A stretch of 64,000 bases of DNA from assembly GCA_023428905.1 (NCBI GenBank), contig JAEYWP010000007.1:124001-188000 (forward strand), in the 5' to 3' direction. The notes under the pieces were generated by a model. It saw only the letters and a list, made by a program, of their open reading frames with translations, ran no database searches and was not told the origin of the DNA. This DNA is from Verrucomicrobiota bacterium (GTDB lineage Bacteria > Verrucomicrobiota > Verrucomicrobiia > Opitutales > Opitutaceae). Positions within the stretch are counted from its first letter, which is position 1, and each line of letters starts with the position of its first letter. The translations under genes and the position numbers were made by a program. Positions 23,457 through 32,097 of this stretch are shown here, piece after piece.

Positions 23457-26400
23457 ATGCCAGAAGTGACGACCCCAAACATTCGAGAACTGCGTCGCCA
23501 ACGAGCCACCCGCGACGAGGGAACCCCCTTCGTCGTGCGCCTCCTTGTTGTGCTCGGTGTGGTTTACCTGCTGTACGTGCTTGCCGGCTTCTTCATCGCC
23601 CCCCGCATCCTCAAGGGGCAGCTCGAAACCCGCGCCACGCAGCAGTTGAAGCGCGAGGTGACCGTTGGGCGTGTGGCCTTTAATCCGCTCACCCTGTCGC
23701 TCACGCTGGAAAAACTCATCGTCAACGACCCCGACCGCAAGCCGCTCCTCGGCTGGTCCAGCCTATACGTCAATTTCGAACTCTGGGCCCTCGTCTCGCG
23801 CCAGCTGCATTTCGCCGAGATCAATCTCAACGGCTTCGCCGGCCGTCTCCACGTATCCAAGGACGGGGTACTCAACGTGGCCGACCTGGTGCCGCCTTCG
23901 GGCGCCGACGAGCCCGCGGGCGAACCCTGGGCCCTCCGCGTCGACCGCCTCGCCGTCAACCGGGCCGAACTGGACTACACCGACGAGAGTCGGGCCCAGC
24001 CGTTCAGCACACACCTGGGGCCGACGACCTTCGTTCTGCGCGATTTCCGCACCAGCGGGCAGACCGGCGCCCCCGGCGTCTTCACCGCCCTCTCTGAGGC
24101 GGGGGAGGACATCGAGTGGACGGGGCGGGTCGCCCTCGCGCCCCTGCGATCGAGCGGCGAGCTGCGCATCCGCAAGCTGGCGGTGAAAAAGTACGCCCCG
24201 TTCTATTCGCAAGCCGTCGGGTTCGACGTGCTCGATGGCACCGTCGACGTGCAGGTGCCCTATGAGTTCTTTCTCCAGGACGATCGCCCGCAGCTCCGGT
24301 TGACCGAAGCCACCGTCAAGGTTGACCTATTGAAGCTCGCGCCGCGCGGCTCCACCGAGCCGGCGGTCGAAGCCACCTTGATCGAGGTGGGCCCGGCCTC
24401 CTTCGATCTCCTCGCCTCCACCGCAGACATCTCGAAGGTGCTGCTTTCGGGCGGCAGGATCGTGACCCGGCGCACTGCCGAGGGGATCAACCTCGCCACC
24501 TTCGCCCCGCCCTCTGCGAAAAATGCCGCGACCACCGCCCCCGCCACAGCCGCCGCGCCGCGCTTCCAGGTGCGCGTGGGCGAACTCGGCGTCAAAGGCG
24601 TGACCCTCCGCGTCGAAGACGCCACCACCCCTCGCACGGCGGAATTCGAGGTCCAGCAGGTCGCGGTCAGCATCAAGCAGTTCTCCCTGGCCGAGCTCTC
24701 AAAACCCCTGCCGGTGGAGGTGCGCGGCGAGTTTTCTCCCGGTGGCGGAACCCTCCGCGTCAACGGGACCGTCGCGGCGCAGCCGCTCGCGGGCACGCTC
24801 GCGTTCGCAGTCGAGGGACTCTCGCTCCCCGCTCTCAGTCCTTGGGTGGAATCCGCAGTGCAGGGCCGCGTCCGCTCCGGGGTCTCGAACCTCAAAGGCA
24901 ACGCCACCCTGCGGACCGCGTCCGGCGGAGAGGTCGCGCTCGCCGCCACTGCAGACGCGGATGTCACGCTGCTCGAGCTGACCGACGTCGCCGACCAGCG
25001 GGTAATGGCCTGGAAATCCCTCACCGTATCCGGAATCGACTACAACTCGGCACCCGCCCGGCTGACGATCGCGGAGCTGACCCTGAGCGACCCGGAGGTC
25101 ACCGTGGTCCGTGCCGCGGACGGAGCCGTCAATCTCGCCGGCCTGGTCCGCTCCTCCGGCGCCCCGAAGGAGACGCCTGCCTCGGCCCGCTCTCCTGTGT
25201 CCACCGGCGAGCCCGCCGGCATGTTCATGGCCCTCGATCGGATCGCGCTCGCGAACGGCCGCATCTCCTTTAGCGATCGCTCTGTCTCCCCCGAGGTGAA
25301 GACCGGGATCGATCGCTTGGCCGGTACGATCACAGGGTTGTCCTCGGTCGACATCGACCGTGCCGACGTCGCGTTCAATGGGCAGATCAATGGCACCGCC
25401 CCGCTCGCCCTCACGGGCAAGATCAACGTGCTCGCCCGTGAACGCGCGATCGACCTGAGGGTGGAGGTGCGCAACTCCGACCTGCGTCCCCTCAGCCCCT
25501 ACGTGGGCAAATATGTCGGGTACCAACTGGACCAGGGTGTCCTCACCCTGGATACGACGGCGAAGGTGAGCGGACGCCGGCTCGACAGCACGACCCAGTT
25601 TGTCCTTTCCGATTTCAACCTCGGCGCGGCCACCGAGAGCCCCGACGCGCCCAAGGTTCCGGTGAACTTTGCGCTCGCCTTGCTGCGCGACCGGGAGGGC
25701 AAGATTGCGCTCACCATCCCGGTGCAGGGCAGCTTGGAGGATCCGAGCTTCGCCTTCGGCGCCGTCTTCGGAAAGGTGATCTCGAATCTGATCACCCGCG
25801 CCGCCACTGCGCCGTTCTCGCTGCTTGGAGCGATGTTCGGCGGGGGACGCGCCGGCGAGGAGCTTTCCTTCCTCACGTTTGAGCCCGGTGCCGTGGATCT
25901 CGACCCTCAGGATGCGGTGAAACTGGAGGTGCTGTCGCGCGCCCTGCGCGAACGGCCTGCCTTGCGACTGGCGATCAGCGGAGGTTATGACCCCAAAGCC
26001 GATCTCGCGCTGCTGCGTGAGCGAGAGCTCGACCGCCGGATTCGCACCACCATCTGGGAGCAGGCGCGCCAGGTGAACCCGGGCCTGACCCTCGAGGAGC
26101 TGACGGTCAGTCGCGAAGGGGAAGCCCGCGTGATTGCCGAGTTTTATCGCGAGGCCTTCGTCAAGCCACACGAGCAGGTGATCGGTGCCGACGCCGCTGC
26201 GCCCGCCGCGGACGAGGCAGCCGAGCCGGAGCGGGCACGCCGGCGCTTCTTCCTCTTCCGTTGGTTCACGCGCGACCGTCCGGAACCAACCCCCACGCCC
26301 ACTCCGACGGTGGTGCTGCGCACACCGACCCAATCCGGAGCCACCGCGGCCCGGCTGCCCATCGAAGCGGAAATGCGGTCGCGTCTGCTGGAAATCATCC

Positions 26401-26552
26401 CGGTTGCGGATGCCGACTTGGCGGGCCTTGCGCGCAAGCGCGCCCAGCGCGTGCTGGAGGCCGTGGTCGCGCAGTCGCAGGCCCCGGACCGCGTCCAGCT
26501 GGCGGAGGCCCCGACCACCGGTGGCGCCCGCGTTGACTTCCAGCTCCGGTGA
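23457..26552 (+). CDS. DUF748 (AsmA-like superfamily) envelope protein
   Basis: 1031 residues. One N-terminal transmembrane anchor (about residues 24-47, FVVRLLVVLGVVYLLYVLAGFFI) with the rest periplasmic. The KGQLETRATQQLKREVTVG plus FNPLTLSLTLEKL start is the DUF748 signature, followed by long beta-rich repeats as in AsmA/TamB-like lipid-transfer bridge proteins. C-terminal residues 775-900 (EPGAVDLDPQDAVKLEVLSRAL, RLAISGGYDPKADLALLRE) resemble the OmpA-like-like end of DUF748 proteins. Likely role in envelope lipid transport or outer-membrane homeostasis. The next gene (Cys cluster) starts in its stop codon. Confidence 0.86.
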   Translation: MPEVTTPNIRELRRQRATRDEGTPFVVRLLVVLGVVYLLYVLAGFFIAPRILKGQLETRATQQLKREVTVGRVAFNPLTLSLTLEKLIVNDPDRKPLLGWSSLYVNFELWALVSRQLHFAEINLNGFAGRLHVSKDGVLNVADLVPPSGADEPAGEPWALRVDRLAVNRAELDYTDESRAQPFSTHLGPTTFVLRDFRTSGQTGAPGVFTALSEAGEDIEWTGRVALAPLRSSGELRIRKLAVKKYAPFYSQAVGFDVLDGTVDVQVPYEFFLQDDRPQLRLTEATVKVDLLKLAPRGSTEPAVEATLIEVGPASFDLLASTADISKVLLSGGRIVTRRTAEGINLATFAPPSAKNAATTAPATAAAPRFQVRVGELGVKGVTLRVEDATTPRTAEFEVQQVAVSIKQFSLAELSKPLPVEVRGEFSPGGGTLRVNGTVAAQPLAGTLAFAVEGLSLPALSPWVESAVQGRVRSGVSNLKGNATLRTASGGEVALAATADADVTLLELTDVADQRVMAWKSLTVSGIDYNSAPARLTIAELTLSDPEVTVVRAADGAVNLAGLVRSSGAPKETPASARSPVSTGEPAGMFMALDRIALANGRISFSDRSVSPEVKTGIDRLAGTITGLSSVDIDRADVAFNGQINGTAPLALTGKINVLARERAIDLRVEVRNSDLRPLSPYVGKYVGYQLDQGVLTLDTTAKVSGRRLDSTTQFVLSDFNLGAATESPDAPKVPVNFALALLRDREGKIALTIPVQGSLEDPSFAFGAVFGKVISNLITRAATAPFSLLGAMFGGGRAGEELSFLTFEPGAVDLDPQDAVKLEVLSRALRERPALRLAISGGYDPKADLALLRERELDRRIRTTIWEQARQVNPGLTLEELTVSREGEARVIAEFYREAFVKPHEQVIGADAAAPAADEAAEPERARRRFFLFRWFTRDRPEPTPTPTPTVVLRTPTQSGATAARLPIEAEMRSRLLEIIPVADADLAGLARKRAQRVLEAVVAQSQAPDRVQLAEAPTTGGARVDFQLR

Positions 26553-26836
26553 TTGCGGGCTCCGGGGCTAAGACGCCGGACTGTCGAACGGGGTGTGGTG
26601 CGTGCTGCATCGCGCCCTCCATCAGTTCACCGCTCCCCGGCATGCCCCATGGCAAGCCGGCAGGCATCCCCTGCGTGCATCTCGACGAGGCGTTCCGCTG
26701 CGGTCTGTTTGGGTCGCCCCTGCGCCCCGCTGTTTGTGGTTCGCTCCAGCCGCACCCGGCGATGTGCGGTGCGTCGCGCGAGGAGGCCCTGACTCATCTT
26801 TCCTGGCTGGAGGAGCAGACGAACCCTGCGCGTTGA
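26549..26836 (+). CDS. YkgJ-family cysteine-cluster protein
   Basis: 95 residues from GTG at 26549, whose GTGA overlaps the TGA stop of the DUF748 gene, implying translational coupling. Cysteines are spaced as CRTGCGACCIAPS, then IPCVHL, RCGLF, VCGSL and MCG, the YkgJ/UPF0153 zinc- or iron-binding cluster. Typical length is 90-120 residues. Function of the family is poorly defined. Confidence 0.85.
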   Translation: MIAGSGAKTPDCRTGCGACCIAPSISSPLPGMPHGKPAGIPCVHLDEAFRCGLFGSPLRPAVCGSLQPHPAMCGASREEALTHLSWLEEQTNPAR

Positions 26837-26896
26837 GTGCCGTCCGCGCAGAGCGGCCTTGCGTCGCTATCACCCGGCCGCGAAAAAAACGCCTGC

Positions 26897-27676
26897 ATGG
26901 ATTCACCGTACGCCCGCCAGGCGCCTTCTGTTCAGCAGACCCTCGACCTCTTCAAGGGCAAGTGGGCGTCCCGGCTCCCGGCTCCGCACCAGCATGCGTC
27001 GGCAGGCGCCGCCGCCCTCTTCGAGGATGAGCGCGTGCCATGGGCAGCGGAGGCGCTGGCTTCGCTGGGAGTCGCGATCAACGGTGCCCACGTCCTCGAA
27101 CTCGGGCCCCTGGAGGGCGGACACACCCACGCGCTTTCGAAATTGGGAGCGGGCTCGGTGACCGCGATTGAGGCGCATCCGGAGGCTTACCTGAAGTGCC
27201 TGGTGCTCAAAGAACTGCTGGGGATGGAGCGGGTGAACTTCCTTTACGGCGATTGCCTGGAGTTCCTGCGGGCGATCCGCCACCGCTACGACCTGGCCTT
27301 TGTCTCGGGGCTGCTGTACCACATGGTCGCGCCGGTCGAATTGATCGAGCACGTCAGTCTCCGGGCGCGTTCCGTATTTCTCTGGACGATGTGCTGGGAC
27401 GCAGCGTTCTGCCAGGCCCACCCGGAGGCAAATGCCGGGTCAGGCCCCGCGCACCGGGCCGAACATGCCGGCTTTGTCCACACCCTGCACCGCCACGACT
27501 ACGGCTCCAATCTCGCGTATGGCCAGTTCTGGGGCGGCCCGGCCAACCACGCGTATTGGATGGAGCCCGACGAGATTCTCGGAGCGCTCAGGCATTTTGG
27601 ATACAGCCGCATCGTCTCAACCACCGAGCCGAATCCCTACGGCGTCGCCCTGCGCCTGGTGGCGGTCAAAGACTGA
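26897..27676 (+). CDS. Class I SAM-dependent methyltransferase
   Basis: 259 residues from ATG at 26897 (the frame opens at 26837, but MDSPYARQ is a better start). Rossmann motif I is HVLELGPLEGGHTHALS, motif II around VTAIEAHPEAY, and the acidic post-II segment NFLYGDCLEFL. LAFVSGLLYHMVAPVELIEH corresponds to motif IV/V, seen in DUF1698- and FkbM/UbiE-like enzymes. The substrate cannot be inferred. No RBS-type signal; spacing of 60 bp from the YkgJ gene. Confidence 0.82.
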   Translation: MDSPYARQAPSVQQTLDLFKGKWASRLPAPHQHASAGAAALFEDERVPWAAEALASLGVAINGAHVLELGPLEGGHTHALSKLGAGSVTAIEAHPEAYLKCLVLKELLGMERVNFLYGDCLEFLRAIRHRYDLAFVSGLLYHMVAPVELIEHVSLRARSVFLWTMCWDAAFCQAHPEANAGSGPAHRAEHAGFVHTLHRHDYGSNLAYGQFWGGPANHAYWMEPDEILGALRHFGYSRIVSTTEPNPYGVALRLVAVKD

Positions 27677-27693
27677 CGCGCTCCCGGGGACCT

Positions 27694-28800
27694 TCAGCGG
27701 TTTTCGCCGAAGGCGATAATCAGGAGCACGACGATGAGGACGGCGAGGACCGCGAGGCTGATCTTCCACCAGCTCTTTGGATACTCCCCGGCGATGGTGC
27801 CGGTGTATCCATTGATCACGACCTGGAAGGGTTTGCCGTGAAACTGGTAACTCAGGAGCCAGACCGGGGTGAGGATGTGCTTGAAGGTCTGGCCGCTGTA
27901 GTTGGCGTCAACCCGCAGATTGCGGTGGGTGTCACCGGGCACCCGGCTGGCGCAGAGCTGGCGGAGGGTCTGGTCCATGCGTCCGCGCGCCTCCTGCGCC
28001 GCGGAGACCAGGTCGATCTGGTACCGCTCGACCACCCACCCGGCAAGATAGCCCGGATTGTAGGGCTTGAGGTCGCGGGTGGGGAAGGGTTCGACCTTCG
28101 CGAGCAGGGCGGGATGGACACCCCGCGATGCCGCCACCAGTTGGTCGTCGAAGAAGTGGTCGAGTGAGCCGCTGCTCGGTTGCCAGCGGACTTTCCGCAC
28201 CTGGCGGGTGGCACGTTTGCCGGAGGAGTCCGTGTAGCTCTCCGTCACGTAATAGTAGTATCCACTTTCTGCCCACCAGTCCGCGTGTACCTGGGCGTCG
28301 AAGGTCCAGTACGGGATGTAGAGACCGTGCAGGGTGTCGGTCATGGCCCTGGATTTGAGCGCGTTGGGGGCGAACCAGCGCGAGCCGTACCACTTCCTGA
28401 TCTCCTCGCGGACCTGGGTGTTGCTGATCTGGAATTCCAGCAGGCTCTCCGGACGGAACGCCTCCTTCACCTCCTCGTAAGGAACCAGGGAGGACGATCC
28501 GCAGAAATCGCAGCGCTGCCCCACACGGGCAGGGTCAAAGACCGAGATGGCCTGGCAGCTCTGGCAGCGCACCTGCGTCTTTTCCGCCTGCCAACCGCGC
28601 CGGTCGTCGGAAACGCCCCGCAGGGCGATGGCGAGGTCGTGCTCGACGATCGTCTCCTCGCCGGTCGGGGAGAGTTCGATGTTCGCGGGGGAAACGGTGC
28701 CGCAATACTGACACACCAGCGCCTTCTTGCCGGCATCCCAGGTCGCCTCGGCGCCACAGGTCGGGCAGCTGTACTTGTTGCGGGCTTTGGCTTCGGACAC
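27694..28800 (-). CDS. Zinc-ribbon membrane protein, YdjG-like
   Basis: 368 residues. Two zinc ribbons near the N-terminus: CPTCGAEATW...CQYCGTVS (residues 12-35) and CQSCQAIS...CDFCGSSS (78-103), TFIIB/rubredoxin-like. The middle has beta-rich segments including GLYIPYWTFDAQVHADWWAESGYYYYV. A C-terminal transmembrane helix (ISLAVLAVLIVVLLIIAF, about 345-363) anchors it. This domain order matches Bacillus YdjG, which works with the SPFH protein YdjI at the membrane stress response. The SPFH gene lies directly upstream on the same strand (141 bp apart). Confidence 0.8.
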   Translation of the reverse strand: MSEAKARNKYSCPTCGAEATWDAGKKALVCQYCGTVSPANIELSPTGEETIVEHDLAIALRGVSDDRRGWQAEKTQVRCQSCQAISVFDPARVGQRCDFCGSSSLVPYEEVKEAFRPESLLEFQISNTQVREEIRKWYGSRWFAPNALKSRAMTDTLHGLYIPYWTFDAQVHADWWAESGYYYYVTESYTDSSGKRATRQVRKVRWQPSSGSLDHFFDDQLVAASRGVHPALLAKVEPFPTRDLKPYNPGYLAGWVVERYQIDLVSAAQEARGRMDQTLRQLCASRVPGDTHRNLRVDANYSGQTFKHILTPVWLLSYQFHGKPFQVVINGYTGTIAGEYPKSWWKISLAVLAVLIVVLLIIAFGENR

Positions 28801-28941
28801 GGCGAAAAAAGAGGGTCAGGGTTTGGACGTCGGTTTGGACAAGGGGGCGGTTTAAGGGGCCGGAGCGATCCGCGGTCGGTTCCGGCCCTGGTCCTCGCGG
28901 CAGGGAGCGCCTGCGCGCAAGGAAAAGGCCTGCGTCGGGGC

Positions 28942-30039
28942 TCAGCTCCGCAGAAACTCGTCCAAGGCGGCACGTGTGATCCGCCAGGTGGAGCCGATTT
29001 TCTTTCCCTTCAGCGAACCGTCGGCAAGGGTGGCCAGTACGTCCGCCTCGGATACGCCGAGGGCCTTGGCCGCGTCGGCCGGGCTGAGCAGCTCCGGAAG
29101 GCCGCTGCCGGCCGCGCCCGGCCCTGCGGTCATCCCGACGGTGGTCGGTGCCCCGCCGGCGGAAGGGGTGGATTGCGGCGCCATCACGCCGCCGGGCTGG
29201 TTCATCAACTGCTGGGCGAGGCCGAAACCCATCGCGATCTCCGCCGCCGCACCGGCCGGACCGCCGCCATTTCCTTTCCCCAGCCCCTCGGCCATCTGGT
29301 ACTTCACGTAGTCGTTGAGGTTGCCCACCGCCGCCATGCTGGACCGCTTGTCGATCGCCTGCTCGACCTCCGGGGGCACGGACACGTTCTCCACAATGAA
29401 ACTGGGGATCTCCAGGCCGTACCGGGCCGTGAGCACCGGGTTGATGATGGGCAGGAGGGCCTCGCCGAGTTCGCCATAACGCGAGGCGACATCGAGGACT
29501 GGGAGCTTGGCGGTCGCCAGCGCGTCGGTGAAGACACTGATGATCCGCGATCGCATGGTGTCGGCAAACTCATCCAGGCGGAACTGGTGGTCCGTGCCGG
29601 CCACCTCCTTGAGGAAGGTCTTCACGTCCACGATGCGGAAATCGTACGTGCCGAAGGCGCGCACCCGCACGATGCCGAAATCCGGATCGCGCATCATCAC
29701 CGGGTTGGAGGTGCCCCATTTGTTGCCCGTGAACAGGCGTGTGTTCACGTAATACACGTCCGCCTTGAACGGGCTCTCGAAGCCGTACTTCCAGCCCTTC
29801 AGGGTGGAGAGGATCGGGATGTTGTCGGTGGTGAGGGTATGCTTGCCCGGGGTGAATGTGTCACCGAACTGTCCCAGGTAGATGAACTGGGCCACCTGGG
29901 ATTCGCGCACGATCAGCTGTGCGCCACGCTTGATCTCCTTGTCCTCGTCGGGGAACCGCCAGGACAGGGTGTCGCGTGAATCGTCTTCCCACTGGATGAT
30001 TTCGAGGAACTGCGTCCGGAGGTAGTCAAACAGGCCCAT
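28942..30039 (-). CDS. SPFH-domain protein, YdjI-like, with C-terminal helix-turn-helix
   Basis: 365 residues from ATG at 30039. LSWRFPDEDKEIKRGAQLIV and VAQFIYLGQFGDTFTPGKHTL are the start of the virion-core/YdjI-type SPFH domain; residues to about 250 complete it. Gly/Pro-rich linker 255-310 (GGGPAGAAAEIAMGFGLAQQ). The last 50 residues, LSPADAAKALGVSEADVLATL then IGSTWRITRAALDEFL, look like an excisionase/MerR-type helix-turn-helix, unexpected in a membrane-associated SPFH protein. With the downstream zinc-ribbon protein it forms a YdjG/YdjI-like module (membrane stress, PspA partners in Bacillus); no pspA is visible here. Confidence 0.82.
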   Translation of the reverse strand: MGLFDYLRTQFLEIIQWEDDSRDTLSWRFPDEDKEIKRGAQLIVRESQVAQFIYLGQFGDTFTPGKHTLTTDNIPILSTLKGWKYGFESPFKADVYYVNTRLFTGNKWGTSNPVMMRDPDFGIVRVRAFGTYDFRIVDVKTFLKEVAGTDHQFRLDEFADTMRSRIISVFTDALATAKLPVLDVASRYGELGEALLPIINPVLTARYGLEIPSFIVENVSVPPEVEQAIDKRSSMAAVGNLNDYVKYQMAEGLGKGNGGGPAGAAAEIAMGFGLAQQLMNQPGGVMAPQSTPSAGGAPTTVGMTAGPGAAGSGLPELLSPADAAKALGVSEADVLATLADGSLKGKKIGSTWRITRAALDEFLRS

Positions 30040-30371
30040 GGTGGTCTTGAGTTTGGAGGTTGTGATGCCCAGCGGCGCATCAGCGGCGCCACTACAGAGC
30101 GCGGAGCCTAGCCAGACCGCGCGATTTGTGGAGAACGAAGTTTCCCGATGGAAACGCCGGGCGGCGCTGTAATCGCCCTGTGGCGAATGACCAAGGGCGA
30201 ACCCGAATGACGATTGACGGGGGCTTCGGCCGCGGTCGCCACTGGCCATCCCCCGAGAAAAAGGGGGCATCGCAACGCATCACGGTTTCCGGCCCTGGCA
30301 TCCCGTGGGTCTAACCAAGGGCGGCTCCGGGGCGATTGACGGCCGCGGTGGGGGCGGGTTGCTTGTGCGCC
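30040..30371. other. Divergent intergenic region between the SPFH gene and ettA
   Basis: About 330 bp separate the divergent SPFH and ettA starts. I see only short elements (GCCCTGTGGCGAATGACCAAGGGC-like inverted stretches near 30172-30194 and a GAATGACGATTGACGG string). No clear promoter pair, terminator or gene. The plus-strand ORF here is a GC-rich shadow. Confidence 0.4.
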
Positions 30372-32060
30372 ATGGCCAAACCCGACGAGCCCAAGGTGAT
30401 TTTCTCGATGATCAGCGTCTCGAAGAAAATCGAGCGCAAGGAGATCCTCCGGGATATCTCCCTCTCCTTTTATTACGGCGCGAAGATCGGGGTTCTCGGG
30501 CTCAACGGCTCCGGCAAGTCCTCGCTCATGCGGCTCCTCGCCGGTCGCGACAAGGAGTTCGATGGGCAGGTGCATTTTGAGCCGGGCTACACCGTGGGGC
30601 TGCTCGAGCAGGAGCCGCAGCTCACCGCCGGCAGGACAGTGCGCGCCTCGGTCGAGGAGGGGGTGCAGCACCTGACCGACCTGGTCGCGGCTTACGATGC
30701 GACCTGGGACGAGATCAATGACGCGGAGGATGACGCCGCCAAGGACAAGATCATGGAGCGCCAGGGGGAATTGCAGGAAAAGATCGACGCCCTCGGCGCC
30801 TGGGATGTGGCCTCCCAGGTCGACATGGCGATGGAGGCCCTGCGCTGCCCGCCGCCCGATCAGGTGGTGGACAAACTTTCCGGTGGCGAGCGCCGCCGGG
30901 TGGCCTTGGCGCGCCTACTCCTCCAGAAGCCCTCGATCCTGCTCCTCGACGAGCCGACCAACCACCTGGATGCCGAAAGCGTCCAGTGGCTGGAACAGCA
31001 TCTCAGCCGCTACGATGGCACGGTCATTGCGGTGACGCATGATCGCTACTTCCTCGACAACGTGGCGGGCTGGATCCTCGAACTGGATCGCGGCCATGGT
31101 ATCCCCTGGAAGGGCAACTACTCCTCCTGGCTCGAACAGAAACAGCGCCGGCTGGCGGTTGAGCAGCGCACCGAGGACCGGCGGCAAAAGGCCATGGCCC
31201 GCGAACTCGAGTGGATCCGCAAATCCGCCAAGGCCCGCCAGGCCAAATCACAGGCCCGCATCAACGCCTACGAATCGATGCTGAAGGAAAACGTGGCGGA
31301 AAAGGAGCGGGAGTTCGAAATCCTGATTCCCCCCGGCCCTCGCCTGGGCACGCTGGTGGTGGAGGCGGACAAACTCACCAAGTCTTACGGCGAAAATCTG
31401 CTGTTCGAAAACGTCAGTTTTTCCCTGCCTCCGGGTGGCATCGTTGGGGTCGTCGGCCCCAACGGCGCCGGCAAGACCACACTGTTTCGCCTGATCACGG
31501 GGGTCGAGCAGGCCACCAGTGGTTCGCTCCGCGTGGGCCCGACCGTGCAGGTCGCGCACGTCGACCAATCCCGCGATGCGTTGCCGAATGGCGCCACGCT
31601 CTTCGAGGCGATCAGCGACGGGCAGGAGATTCTCAAGCTGGGGACGCGCGAGGTGAATGCACGCGCCTACTGCGCGCAATTCGGGTTCACCGGTGCCGAC
31701 CAGCAGAAGAAGGTCGGCGTCCTTTCCGGAGGCGAACGCAACCGCGTCCATCTGGCGCGGCTGCTGAAGAGCGGCGCGAATCTGATCCTGCTCGACGAGC
31801 CGACCAACGACCTGGACGTGAACTCCATCCGCGCGCTGGAAGAAGGTCTGGAGAACTTCGCCGGCTGCGCGGTGGTGGTGTCTCACGACCGCTGGTTCCT
31901 CGACCGCGTCGCCACCCACATCCTCGCTTTCGAGGGAGACAGCTACGTGCATTGGTGGTCCGGCAACTACTCCTCCTACCTCGAGGATTTTCGCCGCCGG
32001 AAAGGCAAGGAGGCGGACCAGCCCCACCGAATCAAATACCGAAAACTGAGCCGCGCCTGA
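30372..32060 (+). CDS. ettA: Energy-dependent translational throttle protein EttA (ABC-F)
   Basis: 562 residues from ATG at 30372. Two ABC cassettes: first GLNGSGKSS, LSGGERRRVALARLL, LLLDEPTNHLD; second GPNGAGKTT, LSGGERNRVHLARLL, LLDEPTNDLD. The arm (EINDAEDDAAKDKIMERQGEL) and the PtIM-region linker (KQRRLAVEQRTEDRRQ) between cassettes match EttA. EttA gates the transition into the elongation cycle on the ribosome E site according to energy status; soluble, no membrane domain. Standalone unit. Confidence 0.94.
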   Translation: MAKPDEPKVIFSMISVSKKIERKEILRDISLSFYYGAKIGVLGLNGSGKSSLMRLLAGRDKEFDGQVHFEPGYTVGLLEQEPQLTAGRTVRASVEEGVQHLTDLVAAYDATWDEINDAEDDAAKDKIMERQGELQEKIDALGAWDVASQVDMAMEALRCPPPDQVVDKLSGGERRRVALARLLLQKPSILLLDEPTNHLDAESVQWLEQHLSRYDGTVIAVTHDRYFLDNVAGWILELDRGHGIPWKGNYSSWLEQKQRRLAVEQRTEDRRQKAMARELEWIRKSAKARQAKSQARINAYESMLKENVAEKEREFEILIPPGPRLGTLVVEADKLTKSYGENLLFENVSFSLPPGGIVGVVGPNGAGKTTLFRLITGVEQATSGSLRVGPTVQVAHVDQSRDALPNGATLFEAISDGQEILKLGTREVNARAYCAQFGFTGADQQKKVGVLSGGERNRVHLARLLKSGANLILLDEPTNDLDVNSIRALEEGLENFAGCAVVVSHDRWFLDRVATHILAFEGDSYVHWWSGNYSSYLEDFRRRKGKEADQPHRIKYRKLSRA

Positions 32061-32097
32061 AGCACGGCTCAGGGGTAGGGCGAGACGCAGATCCGAG

